A stretch of DNA of 64,000 bases. Source: an uncultured Mycoplasmataceae bacterium (GTDB lineage Bacteria; Bacillota_I; Bacilli_A; Mycoplasmatales; Mycoplasmoidaceae). The DNA is taken from positions 124,001-188,000 of the forward strand of contig UQVX01000001.1 in the NCBI GenBank assembly GCA_900544585.1. Reading direction: 5' to 3'. This document shows positions 42,971 to 55,191 of this stretch, one piece after another. Made by a program: the position numbers and the translations under genes. Every line of letters starts with the position of its first letter. Positions within the stretch are counted from its first letter, which is position 1. Under the pieces are notes generated by a model. That model searched no databases. It had not been told where the DNA came from and saw nothing but the letters and a program-made list of their open reading frames with translations.

Positions 42971-44012
42971 ACAAAATCTTCTTAATTTTACTCTTCATGA
43001 ATTAGAAGAAATTGTTACTGCTAATGATTTGAAACCATTTTTGGCAAAACAAATATTTGAATGAATTTATAAAAAAAGAGTTAGTAGTTTTGAAGAAATG
43101 ACAAATGTTTCAAAAGTAAATATTGAATTTTTAAAAACTAATTTCTATTTTTGTGAATTAAAACTTAAATTAAAGCAAATTGATAAATTTGATGAAACTA
43201 CTAAGTTTTTGTTTGAACTAGAAGATGGTAGTTTAATTGAAACAGTATTAATGAAGTTTGAATATGGATATAGTATTTGTGTGACAACTCAAGTTGGATG
43301 CAATATGGGTTGTAAATTTTGTGCCTCAGGATTATTAAAAAAGAAAAGAAATTTATTACCTTGTGAGATTGTTGGGCAAATTTATACAGTTCAAAAATAT
43401 TTAGATAGCAATAATTTAAACCAAAGAGTAAGTAATATTGTTGTGATGGGAATTGGTGAACCATTTGATAATTTTGAGAACCTTATTAAATTTATCAAAA
43501 TTGTTAATAATGACTTTGGTTTGCAAATTGGAGCTAGAAAAATTACTGTTTCTACATGTGGATTAGTAAATAAATTTGATGAATGAGCAAAATTAATGCC
43601 TCAAGTTGGATTAGCAATTTCATTGCATGCACCCAATAATGATATTAGAAACAAAATTATGCCAATTAATAAAGCGTTTAATATTGACACTTTAATTGCT
43701 GCTGCCAAGGATTACATTAAATCAACAAATAGAAGAATTACTTTTGAATACATCATGCTAAAAGATGTCAACGATTCAATTGAGTGTGCAACTGAATTAG
43801 CCAATCTTTTAAAGGATGTTTTATGTTATGTAAATTTAATTCCATATAATCCTGTAAATGAACATTCTTACAAACGAAGTAATAATGTAATTAATTTTGC
43901 TAATAAATTATCAAGTTTTGGAATTCAAGTGACAATAAGACAAGAAAAAGGTACAAATATTGATGCCGCATGTGGGCAATTACGAGCAAAAAATGAACCA
44001 AAATTCATCTAA
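42957..44012 (+). CDS. rlmN: 23S rRNA/tRNA adenine-C2 methyltransferase RlmN
   Basis: Radical SAM enzyme, 351 residues. The cluster motif is [52 protein letters not shown] and the C-terminal Cys in DAACGQL are present. The start at 42957 lies inside gmk. The first 47 residues precede a TGA Trp codon and fit the RlmN N-terminal helical domain. The last 20 nt overlap rsgA, so gmk-rlmN-rsgA form a tightly overlapped operon. Confidence 0.95.
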
Positions 44013-44871
44013 ATCTATAGGGCAGATTATTCAAATTAATAGCAATTTAGCAATTGTTGATATTAATGATAAACAGTTAACTTGTAAAATTAGAGGGCTC
44101 TTAAAATATAATCAAGATTCCAAACCAATTGTTGGTGATTTTGTTGAAATTATTAGTGTGAATAATGAACTTGTCATTAGAAATATTTTGGAACGTAAAA
44201 GTCATATTATTAGACCAAATGTTGCTAACATTGATGTTGTTGTTTTGGTTCAATCAATCATTGAACCAAAATTTAATTTTCATCTCATGATGAAATACTT
44301 AGCTTATTATGAAAGTTTTATTGGTGAAGTATTAATAGTTTTTACAAAGCAAGATTTAATTACACAAGCGCAAAGTAATGAATTTGAAAAATATTTAGAA
44401 ATTTTTAAAAATAATGGATATGACATTTTTTGCTTACCTAATAAAAATGAATTTAGTAGATTGCAAGGATTATTAGAAAATAAAACTTTTTGTTTAGCTG
44501 GGAATAGTGGCGTTGGCAAAACCACAATCACAAATCAACTTTTTCCCCACTTAAATCTTAAAACTCAAGAAATTTCTCATGCATTGAACCGTGGTAAACA
44601 TACAACAACAACAGCAACATTAATTAAAGAACAAAACTATAAATTAATTGATACCCCTGGATTTTCTAGTATTGATATTAATTTGTTAACCAAGCAAGAA
44701 TTAGCAAAAAGTTATCATGATTTTAAGCAAATTAGTTTGCAATGTAAATATTCAAATTGCTTACATATTAATGAACCATATTGTGCAATTAAAAAAGCTG
44801 TTGAAAATAATGAAATTAATTTGCTAAGGTATCAACAATATTTGGAAATTAGTAAAGAAATTAATAAGTAA
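43993..44871 (+). CDS. rsgA: Ribosome small-subunit-dependent GTPase RsgA
   Basis: Circularly permuted GTPase for 30S maturation, 292 residues. An N-terminal OB fold is followed by G4 (FTKQDL), then G1 ([13 protein letters not shown]), G2 ([10 protein letters not shown]) and G3 (DTPGF), and a C-terminal zinc domain ([14 protein letters not shown]). The start is taken at ATG 43993, since an earlier in-frame ATG at 43960 would lie deeper inside rlmN. Confidence 0.95.
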   Translation: MNQNSSKSIGQIIQINSNLAIVDINDKQLTCKIRGLLKYNQDSKPIVGDFVEIISVNNELVIRNILERKSHIIRPNVANIDVVVLVQSIIEPKFNFHLMMKYLAYYESFIGEVLIVFTKQDLITQAQSNEFEKYLEIFKNNGYDIFCLPNKNEFSRLQGLLENKTFCLAGNSGVGKTTITNQLFPHLNLKTQEISHALNRGKHTTTTATLIKEQNYKLIDTPGFSSIDINLLTKQELAKSYHDFKQISLQCKYSNCLHINEPYCAIKKAVENNEINLLRYQQYLEISKEINK

Positions 44872-44916
44872 GATAAAATATTAATTAATTTAGAATTTGG
44901 AAGTTAATTTTAGATT

Positions 44917-45456
44917 ATGAAAAATAATAATATTAAAGAAAAATTTAATAATGCAATTAACAAATCTAGCTTCTTAGATGGAGAAGTTAAATGAGGATTA
45001 TTAAACTTTGTTTTTAATTTGTTAGTGCTCATAATTTGTATTGGATGTATCATTGCCTCTGGACAAACAAATACAAATAGGTCAATTATTATTGGATTAG
45101 TTTATGGCGCATACATACCCGCTGCATTAGCAAGCATTGTGTTTAGTTGTATTGTTTCGTTAAGTACATGAAAACAACATCATAATAGAAGTTGAAAAAT
45201 TTGGTACTTCTATTTGCCATTGATTAGTATTTTTATAGAAGTTGTTATATTACCAATTCCTTTAAATTTAATAACAAGAACAACAATTAATGCTGGAATG
45301 TTGTGATCTGTTTTAATTTTTGGATTTATAGACTTAGCCTTGGGTGTAGCCAATTTCTTAGGAATCTATAAAATTAATCTAAATGATTCAACATATGTAA
45401 TAAGTAGCGAAGAAACAGAAAAAGATTCTTTAGAAGATAATAATGAAAGTAATTAA
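44917..45456 (+). CDS. Hypothetical four-helix membrane protein
   Basis: 179 residues with several TGA Trp codons. A charged N-terminus (about 30 residues) is followed by four hydrophobic helices and an acidic, Ser/Glu-rich tail (SSEETEKDSLEDNNESN). No family recognised. The last 14 nt overlap the pncB start, so the two are translationally linked; a transport role for a pncB substrate is possible but not shown by any motif. Confidence 0.6.
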
Positions 45457-46537
45457 TTTTTCCAAAAGACAACAAATTGTTAGTAAGATTAATTTTACTT
45501 TTGACGAAAAAATAAAAACTAATTTTTATACTACAGATTATTTTTTAAAAGCTAAAAATGTTCTAAATAATAAGAATACAAACGAAGTTACAACAATGCA
45601 ATTTATTTGTTTCAATTCAACACCATTCATGATGTGTGGTGGATATGAAATTAAAGCATTGTTAGAGTTTTATTTAACCCAAGAACAATTAAATCGAACT
45701 GAATTATATCTTTTAGAAGAAGGTACAATTGTTGACGATCAACAAACGCCTTTAGTCATCATTAAAGGATATTATCTTGACTTCATGTGTCTAGAAAATA
45801 TTATTGACGGAATACTTACAAGAAGATGCTCAGTGGCAACTAATTGTATGCAAGCAATCCAAACATTATTACCGCATCAAAATATTATTTATATGGCTGA
45901 TAGAAATTGTGATTATTTTAATCAGAGTTATGATGCTTATCCTGCATATTTGGCGGGAATTGATTTATTTGTAACTGCTGCACAAATTGATTTTATTAAG
46001 AGTGATCATAACACAAAAGTAATTGGGACAGTACCACATTCATTAATTCAACAATATAGAAATAACTTAGGTTTAATGATTAGTGATTTTAGTGAAGTAA
46101 ATAAAACTAAAGAAATTATGTGTTTAATTGATTATGAAAATTATGCTTTAAAAACGCTAGATCAACTTCTGCCCTCTTTTAATTTGTTAGCAGGAATAAG
46201 ATTGGACACAAGTAGCAATCTTGTTGATCAATCATTAAAAAATCAAAATTTATTTGGTGTAAATTTTGAGTTGATTAATCTAGTCAAAGAATGACTTATT
46301 AATCACAAATTAGAAAATAAAAAAATTGTAGTAACTAGTAAAGTAACTCCGCAAAAAATTCATGAAATCAATATGCATACAGATGTTGTTGATTATTACG
46401 GTGTTGGATCATTTTTTTTGATAACATCAGTACATGTAAGTGCTGATTTGGTTGAAATTAATAATCAACATGAAGCAAAATTTGGTCGTAAATTATTAGC
46501 CAATGCTTATCTTTTACACAAAGTTGAATGAAATTAA
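45443..46537 (+). CDS. pncB: Nicotinate phosphoribosyltransferase
   Basis: Makes nicotinate mononucleotide from nicotinate and PRPP, the NAD salvage entry. It has 364 residues, on the short side. Features: N-terminal FYTTDYFLKAKNVL, the His-bearing GTVPHSLIQQY, GIRLDTSSNLVDQ (PRPP-binding, family RxDSGD region) and the C-terminal DYYGVGSFFL. NAD supply fits with NAD-dependent LigA. Two TGA Trp codons near the end. Confidence 0.88.
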
Positions 46538-46592
46538 AAAAGTTTAATATAATAATTTTGATTAATTTTAGTAGTAAAGGTGGTGAGAGATA

Positions 46593-46763
46593 GTGTCTAG
46601 AACAATTGTTGTGGAAAATAATGATGTTGAAAAAGCAATCAAAAGATTTAAAAGAATTGCTAATGAAACTAAAAGAGACACAAAACGTCATGAGTACTAT
46701 TTAAGACCAGGACTTAGACTAAAAGAAAAACAAAAAGCTGCTAGAAAACACAAAACTTTCTAG
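46593..46763 (+). CDS. rpsU: 30S ribosomal protein S21
   Basis: 56 residues from a GTG start preceded by AGGTGGTGA. Complete bS21: a VVENNDVEKAIKRFKR core, a lysine-rich helix and RPGLRLKEKQKAARKHK. Located directly upstream of rnpB. Confidence 0.94.
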   Translation: MSRTIVVENNDVEKAIKRFKRIANETKRDTKRHEYYLRPGLRLKEKQKAARKHKTF

Positions 46764-46774
46764 TTTTTAATAAA

Positions 46775-47147
46775 AAATAAGTGGTTGATTGCTGCTTAAT
46801 TTATGTTAGGTAGAGGAAAGTCCGCGCTAGCACAATCTGTGATGATTGTAGTGTTTGCATTAATGCTAATGAACATTAAATAATCATTAATATAATGATT
46901 AATGGCTGTTTGTTTTGGTCATATTGTGATAACAACAAACTATAAAAGTGCCACAGTGACGATGCCAATAAGTGATTATTGGAGTGAAACGTTGGTAAAC
47001 CCTGCAAGCTAGAAACTCAAATTTTGGTCGAGGAATTGCTTTTTATTAAACTGAAAATAAAAGCAAACATTGTTATGTTGAATAATAATGTAGATAAATA
47101 ATCAACGCTTTTTTAAAAAAGTACAAAACGCGGCTTATAGCTTATTT
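46775..47147 (+). ncRNA. rnpB: RNase P RNA
   Basis: Conserved blocks are GAGGAAAGTCCGCGCT near 46814, ACAGTGACGATGCC near 46951, GTTGGTAAACCC near 46990 and ACAAAACGCGGCTTATAG near 47123. P1 is formed by AAATAAG (46775-46781) and CTTATTT (47141-47147), which sets the ends. The catalytic RNA that matures tRNA 5' ends; overall length and AT-rich helices match the mollicute B-type RNA. Confidence 0.95.
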
Positions 47148-47150
47148 ATA

Positions 47151-47178
47151 AACCTTCTAAAAGAAGGTTTTTTATTTG
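47151..47178 (+). terminator. Rho-independent terminator of rnpB
   Basis: AACCTTCT / AGAAGGTT stem followed by T-rich sequence. Confidence 0.85.
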
Positions 47179-47230
47179 TTTATACAACTACAAAATAAAA
47201 TATTAAAATTAATAAGATATTAATTTAATA

Positions 47231-48175
47231 ATGCATAAAATGATTACACTAGTACTATATTTAAATCAAAATTCATCTAGTTTGGATTTATGTTTAAGTC
47301 AATTAGCAAAATTAGATAGTTCTAAATCTCATGTGCTAATTTATTTGGATTCTAAATCACCAGAACTTTGTGCCACAATTGAAAACTTTTTTAGCAATAA
47401 ATATTCTAATTTTACCTTAATTAAAAACTATACTCAGCTAGGTCAAGCTTTTTGTTATAACAATGCAATTGATTTAGCAAAAACTAATTACATTATGTTC
47501 ATGAATTTCAATAGCATTTTAGCTGATAACTTTTTAGTTTCTATTGAAGATTCATTAAATAACAACTATGATGTTGTTAGTATTGAATCTACTAATCCAA
47601 GTATTTTCTATAATTTACTAAGTTCTGAATATACTGAAGTTAATCAAGAATTAATTTTAGGTATTAGTAACAAAGAAATTTATAACAAGATCTACAATGT
47701 AGAATTCTTAAAAAATAATGAAATTATTTTCAATGATAATAAATGATATCCTGACTACTTTAATCTGCAGGTTCTATTAACATTTAAAATGTGAAAGAAC
47801 ATTTTAAATACACCGTTAATTACATTTAAAAAACATAAAGATGTTGATTTTAACTTATATGACTTACTTTTTCAATTAAAGAAAATGGACAATTTAATTA
47901 ACAATAGTACATTGTTGCCAGAATTTGGTTTTGAATTAGAATATTGATTTGTTTATATTGCTAAATATAAGTTCTTAAGTAAAATTGATGAAAAATATCC
48001 ACTAGAGAAAAATTCTAGTAAATTAATTTCTTTAAAGAATAAAGAAATTCGTAAATTAGCTAGTAAAAATGTGCTTAAAAATTTAAAATTGTTTTGTAAA
48101 AATTTAAACAAAAATCCATATTATAAAAACTTTAAAAAAATTATTGACACTTATTCTAAATCTACAACATGATAA
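47231..48175 (+). CDS. Glycosyltransferase family 2-like protein
   Basis: 314 residues. The N-terminal ~130 have the GT-A layout: ITLVLYLNQNSSSLDLCLSQL, a LIYLDSKSPE strand, IKNYTQLGQAFCYNNAIDLA and YIMFMNFNSIL, where the DxD motif is replaced by NFN. That loss of acidic residues suggests altered or lost sugar-nucleotide binding. The C-terminal half is basic and helical, unassigned. The gene overlaps pcrA by 7 nt. Function uncertain; possibly surface glycolipid or protein glycosylation. Confidence 0.55.
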
Positions 48176-50364
48176 ATAATCTAAATGAACAACAATGTAA
48201 AGCTGTTACCTATCCATTAAAACCTGTATTAATAATGGCAGGTGCTGGAACTGGTAAAACTACAATTTTAACAAATCGAATTTGATATTTAATTAATGAA
48301 TTAGGGCTCCATCCTGATGAAATTCTGGCAATCACTTTTACAAATAAAGCTGCTGAAGAAATGAACTTGCGAATTAAAGCACAAGTTGGCTACCCGCTAG
48401 AATGAATTGGTACATTCCATAGTATTTGTATTCGAATTTTAAGACAAGAAATCCATCACTTAAACAGAAGTAATAATTTTAAGATTGTTGATGATGAGGA
48501 TAGTCAAAATATTATCAAGGGAATTTATGAAGAACTAAATTTTGATAAAACTAAATATAGTTTTAAAAATATGTTACACACCATTGATGTAATAAAAAAT
48601 AATCAATATGATTTAGATGATTTAAATGACTTTAAAATTCAATGAAAATTAAAAATTGACAATCAAGATATTTTGCATATGGTAAAAGTTGTTTATCAAA
48701 AGTATGTACAAAAATTTCTAGATTACAATTACTTGGACTTCAATGATATTTTAAATTTTACTAACCTTATTTTTGAACAACATCCAGAAGTGACAAATTA
48801 TTGAAGTAATAAATTTAAATATTTGTTGGTTGATGAATTTCAAGATACAAATATTGCACAATATGAATTAATTGAGCACCTAGGTGGCAAAAAATTCAAT
48901 GTGTTTGCTGTTGGTGATGAAGACCAAATCATTTACACATTTAGGGGTGCAGATAGTGCAGTAATTGATAAATTTATTCATCATTTTCCTAATGATGATG
49001 TTGAAGTTCTAAAATTAGAAGAAAACTATCGTTCTACTAATCAAATTTTAGGTGTTGCCAATTCATTGATTGATAAAAATATTGGTCGAATCAAGAAGAA
49101 TTTGTTTAGCCAAAAACCAGATCACATTAAACCAATTGTACATAGTTCCAACACTGCTGAAGAGGAAGCTAACTATGTTGCAAGTAAAATTAATAGGCTA
49201 ATTTTAGAAGGTGTTAGGCCAAGTGAGATTGCAATTTTGTATCGAAATAATCATTTGTCACGAACATATGAACAAAGTTTGATTTTTCATGATATTAGAT
49301 ACAACTTATATGGTGGATATAAGTTCTATCAACGGTCAGAAATCAAGGATATTCTAGCATACTTGCAAGTTATTAATAATTTTGATGAAATTAGTTTGTT
49401 AAGAATTATTAATATTCCGAGAAGAAAAATCAGTGATGCAACTGTAAGAGTTGTTTTAAATTATGCTAATCAACAACATTGTTCGACATGAGATGCGCTT
49501 TTAAAGCATGATGAAATTAACGAATTAAATAATAGCCAAAAAAATGCAATTAAAGGCTTTATTGATTTGATTGAGGATTTTAAAAGTAAAAATCTTAATG
49601 ATATTGAAAATTTCTTTCAATACTTAATTGCTAACATTAATTACTTTGATTATGTCAAAAGTATTAATGCTACTAAAGTAGAAACAGTAGAGAAAAATCT
49701 TGAAGAATTAAAAAATTCCATCAGTAGTTTTAAAAATCGTCGAGGAAACAATTGATCGCTAACAGAATATTTGCATGAAATTGCTTTATTTACTAATGCT
49801 GATGATCGTAAAAAGCATGAGAATGCTGTTTCATTAATGACAATTCATGCTGCTAAAGGGTTAGAATTTGAGTATGTTTTTTTAGTTAGTTTCAATGATG
49901 GTACATTTCCTTCCAAACATAGTGTTGTGGAAGTAAATGGTTTAATTGAAGAACGAAGATTAGCTTATGTTGCAATTACACGTGCTAAAAAGGAGTTGTA
50001 TCTTTGTTGGAATTCAGGTTATAACTACACAGATAGGTCCTCATCATTACCTTCAAGATTTCTTAAAGATATAAAACCTGAATTATTAAATAAATCTGAA
50101 CCTAAGTTTAGTGTTAAGAGTAATTGAGATTTGCAGTGATTTGATTCACAGCAATCTAAAAATATTGAAAAAGAAGAAGTTTATAATGATGCACAATTAA
50201 ACGATTATAAGGTTGGGGACCAAATTGTCCACACTGTGTTTGGTACTGGAATAGTAATGGATGTTAAAAATGATATTTTAGAAATTTCATTTAAACCTCC
50301 ATACAATACTAAACATTTAATCTTTAACCACAAATCAATTAAGAGGAAAATTTCTCACGAATAA
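48169..50364 (+). CDS. pcrA: ATP-dependent DNA helicase PcrA/UvrD
   Basis: Superfamily 1A helicase, 731 residues. Motifs: LNEQQCKAV (Q), MAGAGTGKTTIL (I), ITFTNKAAEEM (Ia), LVDEFQDTN (II), FAVGDEDQIIYTFRGAD (III), ENYRS (IV), TIHAAKGLEFEYVF (V) and AYVAITRAKKELYLCW (VI). A C-terminal Tudor-like segment (YKVGDQIVHTVFGTGIV) is retained. Acts in repair and replication restart. It overlaps the preceding gene by 7 nt and is followed 2 nt later by the next gene. Confidence 0.96.
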
Positions 50365-50366
50365 TT

Positions 50367-50900
50367 ATGAATCTTAGAAAATATGCTTGTTACCAAGTTT
50401 ATTATCAACAACAATACAATTTGTTACCTAGTCAAAAATATCATCTTGAACACTTGCTCTTTAAAAAATTAACTAAATTATTAGTTGCTAATAACTACCA
50501 AGCAATTGGTTTTTTGCACACATATAAAGATGATCTAGAAGTGTATGCTGTAATTGATGAAATGCTAAAAACTAAATCGTGTGTTTACTATTCAGAGTTT
50601 AAAAACAATAAAATTATTTTCAATAAAATTACCAATTTATATGCTGATAGTGTAATGAAACATGGATATTTACAATTTGTTAATAAACAATATTTAACCA
50701 ATAATTTAAATGTTATTGTTGTCGCCTTACAAGGATACTATGAAGATAAGGGTTTGATTTATGAAGAAAAATTTTTTAAATATTTAAAGAATTTTTCGGG
50801 AAAAAAAATTGGTTATGTGAATAAAAATTATGAACTAAAACCAGAATTTAGAAACCTTGACCTACAAATAATAAAATTAGATAAAATAATACTCATTTAA
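50367..50900 (+). CDS. Possible 5-formyltetrahydrofolate cyclo-ligase-like protein
   Basis: 177 residues, the size of this family. Weak resemblance only: an N-terminal helix MNLRKYACYQVYYQQQ, a central AIGFLHTYKDDLEVYAVIDEM and a LNVIVVALQGYYEDKGLIYEEKFFKYL block in the position of the GyGgGYYDR substrate loop, but with its glycines lost. It could be a diverged MTHFS salvaging 5-formyl-THF for the folD-thyA-folA pathway, or an unrelated protein. Co-transcribed with pcrA (2-nt gap) and ymdB (4-nt gap). Confidence 0.4.
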   Translation: MNLRKYACYQVYYQQQYNLLPSQKYHLEHLLFKKLTKLLVANNYQAIGFLHTYKDDLEVYAVIDEMLKTKSCVYYSEFKNNKIIFNKITNLYADSVMKHGYLQFVNKQYLTNNLNVIVVALQGYYEDKGLIYEEKFFKYLKNFSGKKIGYVNKNYELKPEFRNLDLQIIKLDKIILI

Positions 50901-50904
50901 AATT

Positions 50905-51699
50905 ATGAAATTATTATTTATTGGTGACATTTTTGCACAAACAGGTTTAAGAGCTATTAAAGCATTGCTGCCAAAAATTAGATTTGATCATCAAATTGAT
51001 TTTGTGATTGCCAATGCAGAAAATGCAACAGATTGCAGAGGGTTATGTGAAAAAGATTATCATGAACTAATGAATAGTGGTGTAGATTTTTTTACAATGG
51101 GTAACCACACTTGAAATCATTCTGATATTTTTCAATTGTTATCTACAAAAAATAATATCATTCGACCAGCCAACATTAATAGTAATCATCAATTTGCAAA
51201 AGTTGGTGTTGGAACAAAAATAATTTGTTTGAAAGATCTAAAAATTAGAATTACAAGTTTAATGGGTGAATCGATAAAATTTCCTAATAATTTACAAACT
51301 AATCCCTTTTTTGAATTACACAAAATAATTAGTGATTTAGATGCTGTTGATTTTCATCTTGTGGATTTTCATGCTGAAAGCACTGGTGAAAAAAATGCTT
51401 TATTTTTTGAATTCCAAGGCCAATTACAAGCAATTGTTGGTACACATACACATGTGCAAACTGCAGATAATCGAATTCGCAATAATACTGCATATATTAC
51501 CGATGTTGGTTCCACAGGTCCTGTTGATGGTGTAATTGGTGCCAAAGGTAAAAATATTACTGACAAACATAAACATTTAACAACTAAGCTCATTGTAGAA
51601 GAACAAGGGGGTTTATACCAATTTTGTGCAGTTGTAATTGAATTTGATTCGCAAAATAAAAAAGTTAAAAGTATTGAGCGAATCTTAATTTATGAATAA
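50905..51699 (+). CDS. ymdB: YmdB-family metallophosphoesterase
   Basis: 264 residues, full length. Dinuclear metal ligands: LLFIGDIFAQTG (Asp), VIANAENAT (Asn/Glu), TMGNHTW (GNH), VDFHAESTGEKNA and GTHTHVQTADNRI. Family members hydrolyse 2',3'- or 3',5'-cyclic nucleotides and affect RNA turnover and development in Bacillus. One TGA Trp. Confidence 0.93.
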
Positions 51700-51772
51700 A
51701 AAGCAAGTTTTATATAATTAATAATGTTTATTAAGAAATATTTTAATTTTTAAGGATATGTAGTAATAATTT

Positions 51773-52000
51773 ATGGATGCAGGTGCAATTGCAGGATTAA
51801 CAGTTGGAATTGGAATTCTTTGTTTGATTTTAGGCTTTTTGGCTGGATGATTCTTAGCAAGAAAAATTATCAAAGGTCAATTAAAGAAAAATCCACCGAT
51901 TTCTAAAGAAACAATTAGAATGATTTACAACCAAGTAGGTCGTAAACCAACTGAACAACAAATTAATGAAATCTATTACAAAGCAACCAAAATAAAATAA
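51773..52000 (+). CDS. yneF: YneF-family (UPF0154) small membrane protein
   Basis: 75 residues. One N-terminal transmembrane helix (about residues 4-28, GFLAGWFLARK) is followed by the family signature [21 protein letters not shown] and EQQINEIY. Typical of low-GC Gram-positives and mollicutes; function unknown. Its TAA shares one base with the engB ATG. Confidence 0.88.
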
Positions 52001-52584
52001 TGGTTAAATTTATCAAATCTGCTAACTTGATTGAACAATATTTTGATGATTCACGCAACCAAATTTGTTTTGTTGGTCGTTCAAATGCTGGTAAATCTAG
52101 TTTGATTAATTCATTAGCTAATACAAGTATTGCTAAAACATCTGGTACACCTGGTAAAACTAAACTAGTAAATTTTTTTGATTTCAATAATTATGTACTA
52201 GTTGATTTACCAGGTTATGGCTATGCTAAAACTAGTAAAAATGAAGTTGAAATCATTAATAAAATGATTTATGAGTACTTGAGATGAGCTAAAAAATTAA
52301 TCTGTGTTTGTCAATTATGTAGTATTGATGTCATCACTAATAGTGATTTAAAAATGGCAGATGATTTAAGATTACTAAAACAAAAATATCATATTGAACA
52401 TCTAGTAATTTTAACTAAAGCTGACAAATTAAAACTAAGTCAAATTAACCAACAAATTGAAAAAGTTAGTAAATTTTTGAATGTTAAAATTGATAATATT
52501 ATTCCCATTTCAAATAAAAGTAAATTTAATATTCAAAAATTACAAGCAATTATCAATGCTATTAACACAAAAAGTAAAAACTAA
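52000..52584 (+). CDS. engB: Ribosome-biogenesis GTPase YsxC/EngB
   Basis: 194 residues. G1 [13 protein letters not shown]2 [15 protein letters not shown]3 [10 protein letters not shown]4 LTKADK, G5 near PISNKSK. Needed for 50S assembly. The start overlaps the yneF stop (TAATG). One TGA Trp. Confidence 0.95.
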
Positions 52585-52596
52585 AATTATTAAACT

Positions 52597-55191
52597 ATGA
52601 ACAAATTAGCTAAAAAGTTTGAACACCAACAGTATGAAGAAAAAATTTATAATTTTTGATTGAAACAAAATCTTTTTAATCCTAAAATAAATCATCTTCA
52701 GCCATATTGCATTATTTTACCGCCACCAAATGTAACAGGTAAGCTGCACTTAGGACATGCATGAGATGTTAGTTTACAAGATACAATTGTTCGTTATAAA
52801 AAATTAAACGGTTTTGATGTTTTGTGGTTACCAGGCACTGATCATGCTGGCATTGCAACACAAACTAAATTTGAAAAGATTTTACAAGAACAAACTGGTG
52901 AAAATCGTTATTCATTAGGTAGAGAAAAATTTTTAGCTAATTTATGAGATTGAAAAAATACCCAAGCTGATTTTATTCATGCTCAATGAAAAAAAATGGG
53001 TTTGGCTTTATCATACGATTATGAAAAATTCACAATGGATGAGGATATCAACTATGCTGTTAACAAAGTATTTGTTGATCTATATCATGAAGGTTTAATT
53101 TATAAAAATAAAAAATTAGTTAATTGAGATCCAATTCTAAAAACAGCCATTAGTAATATTGAAGTAATTCATAGAGAAACTGAATCCAAAATGTATTATT
53201 TAAAGTACTTTAGTGAAGATAAAAGTATTACTTTGATTGTTGCGACAACTAGACCAGAAACAATGTTTGGTGATGTTTGTCTAGTAATGAATCCTAATGA
53301 TACTAGAGTAGAAACTATCAAAAATCACAAATTTATTAATCCAGCTAATAACCAATTGTTGCCTGTTATTTTTGATGATTATGTGGATTTAGAATTTGGA
53401 ACAGGAGTGATGAAATGTACGCCTGGACATGATTTTAATGATTATGAATTAGGTAAAAAACATAATTTGCCAATTATCAATATTATGAATGATGATGGCA
53501 CAATGAATGAATTAGCAAATGAATTTATTGGTTTAGATCGTTTGATTTGTCGAGATTTATTAATTGAAAAATTAACAAATTTAAATCTAGTTGAAAAAAT
53601 TGAAACTATCAAAAATCAAGTTGGGTATTCAGAACGAACAAATTGTATTGTTGAACCTTTTTTATCTTGACAATGATTTGTCAAAATGAAACCATTAGCA
53701 AAAGAAATTATTGAATTACAAAATAATGATAATAAAGTTAATTTCTATCCAAGTAGATTTAATAACACTCTTTTAAATTGATTAGATAACATTGAGGATT
53801 GATGTATTAGTAGACAATTGTGATGAGGACACCAAATCCCAGTTTGATATCATAAAGACACAAACGAAATTCATTGTTCTATCAATGGTCCTAGTGATAA
53901 AGAAAACTGAATAAGAGATAATGATGTATTAGATACATGATTTTCATCTGGATTGTGACCATTTGTTACTTTAGGATGGCCAAATGAAACTAAATTAATG
54001 CAGAGATTCTTCCCTACAGATGTGCTGGTTACAGGGTATGACATTATTTTCTTTTGAGTTAGTAGAATGATGATGACTAGTCAACATTTTACTCACCAAA
54101 AACCATTTAAAAATGTTTTGATTCACGGTTTAATTAGAGATAAAAATGGTAAAAAAATGTCTAAATCATTGGGTAATGGAATTGATCCAATGGATGTAAT
54201 TGATGAATATGGTTGTGATACATTAAGATTATTTTTAACTTCCACTGCTGCTCTTGGTGAAGATTTAAAGTTTAATGATGAAAAATTAAAAGCCAATTGA
54301 AATTTTTTAAATAAATTGTGAAATGGTAGCAAGTATATCCTAGATGTTACAAGTTCATTTACATTAGAAAACATTGATTTGAGTAATTTGTCTTGTTTGG
54401 ACCAATGAATTTTAAATAAATTAAATAAATTAATTATTGATGTCAATAAACATTTTGAAGTTTTTAATTTTGTTGTTGGTACAAAAAAAATTATTGATTT
54501 TGTTTGGGATGATTTTTTTAATAAATATCTAGAATATACTAAATTTGATGCTAAAAATAACAACATTGTAACTCAAAGTATTTTGGGTTATGTTTTAAAA
54601 CAAGTTTTAATTATGTTGCATCCACAATGTCCATTTATTACTGAAACAATCTATCAAGCATTTAATCAAGATTCGACAATTATAAATGAAAAATATCCTT
54701 GCATTATTGATTATCACTTTGATAATGTGATGTTAACAATTGCAGAACAACTGATATCTATCATTGATAATATAAAAAAATATAAAAGTGATTATAACTT
54801 AAGTTTTAAACAAGAAATTAAGGTAAATTTAGTTTGTTTAACAAAAGATAACACTTTTGAAACATCATTTGATGTGTTTAATCACTATTTAAAACATCAA
54901 AATGTAATTTTAACTAGTGAAATAATTAACAATCCAACGATTGTATTAATTGATAATTTTGAAATTAGAATTCAAAATCTAAAACAAAATGACCAAGCAT
55001 TAATCCAAGAATTAATCCAACAAAAAGAAAGTTTAGAATTTGAAATTAATCGTAGTCAAAATATTTTAAGTAATCAAAATTTTGTTAATAAAGCCCCACA
55101 AGCAAAAGTAGCTGAAGAACAAAATAAGCTCAATAACTATAAACAACAATATGAAATTGTTGTTAAAAAATTAAAAAATGCAAATTATTAA
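52597..55191 (+). CDS. valS: Valyl-tRNA synthetase
   Basis: 864 residues. [16 protein letters not shown] (HIGH), [21 protein letters not shown] and [15 protein letters not shown] (editing), [14 protein letters not shown] (KMSKS) and a C-terminal coiled coil (about residues 795-860). More than a dozen TGA Trp codons. The last 14 nt overlap ispH. Confidence 0.97.

Noticed and set aside
43201..43464. Antisense ORF inside rlmN (and similar ones in rsgA, valS and feoB)
   Set aside because: Opposite-strand shadows of well-identified genes with no independent signals.
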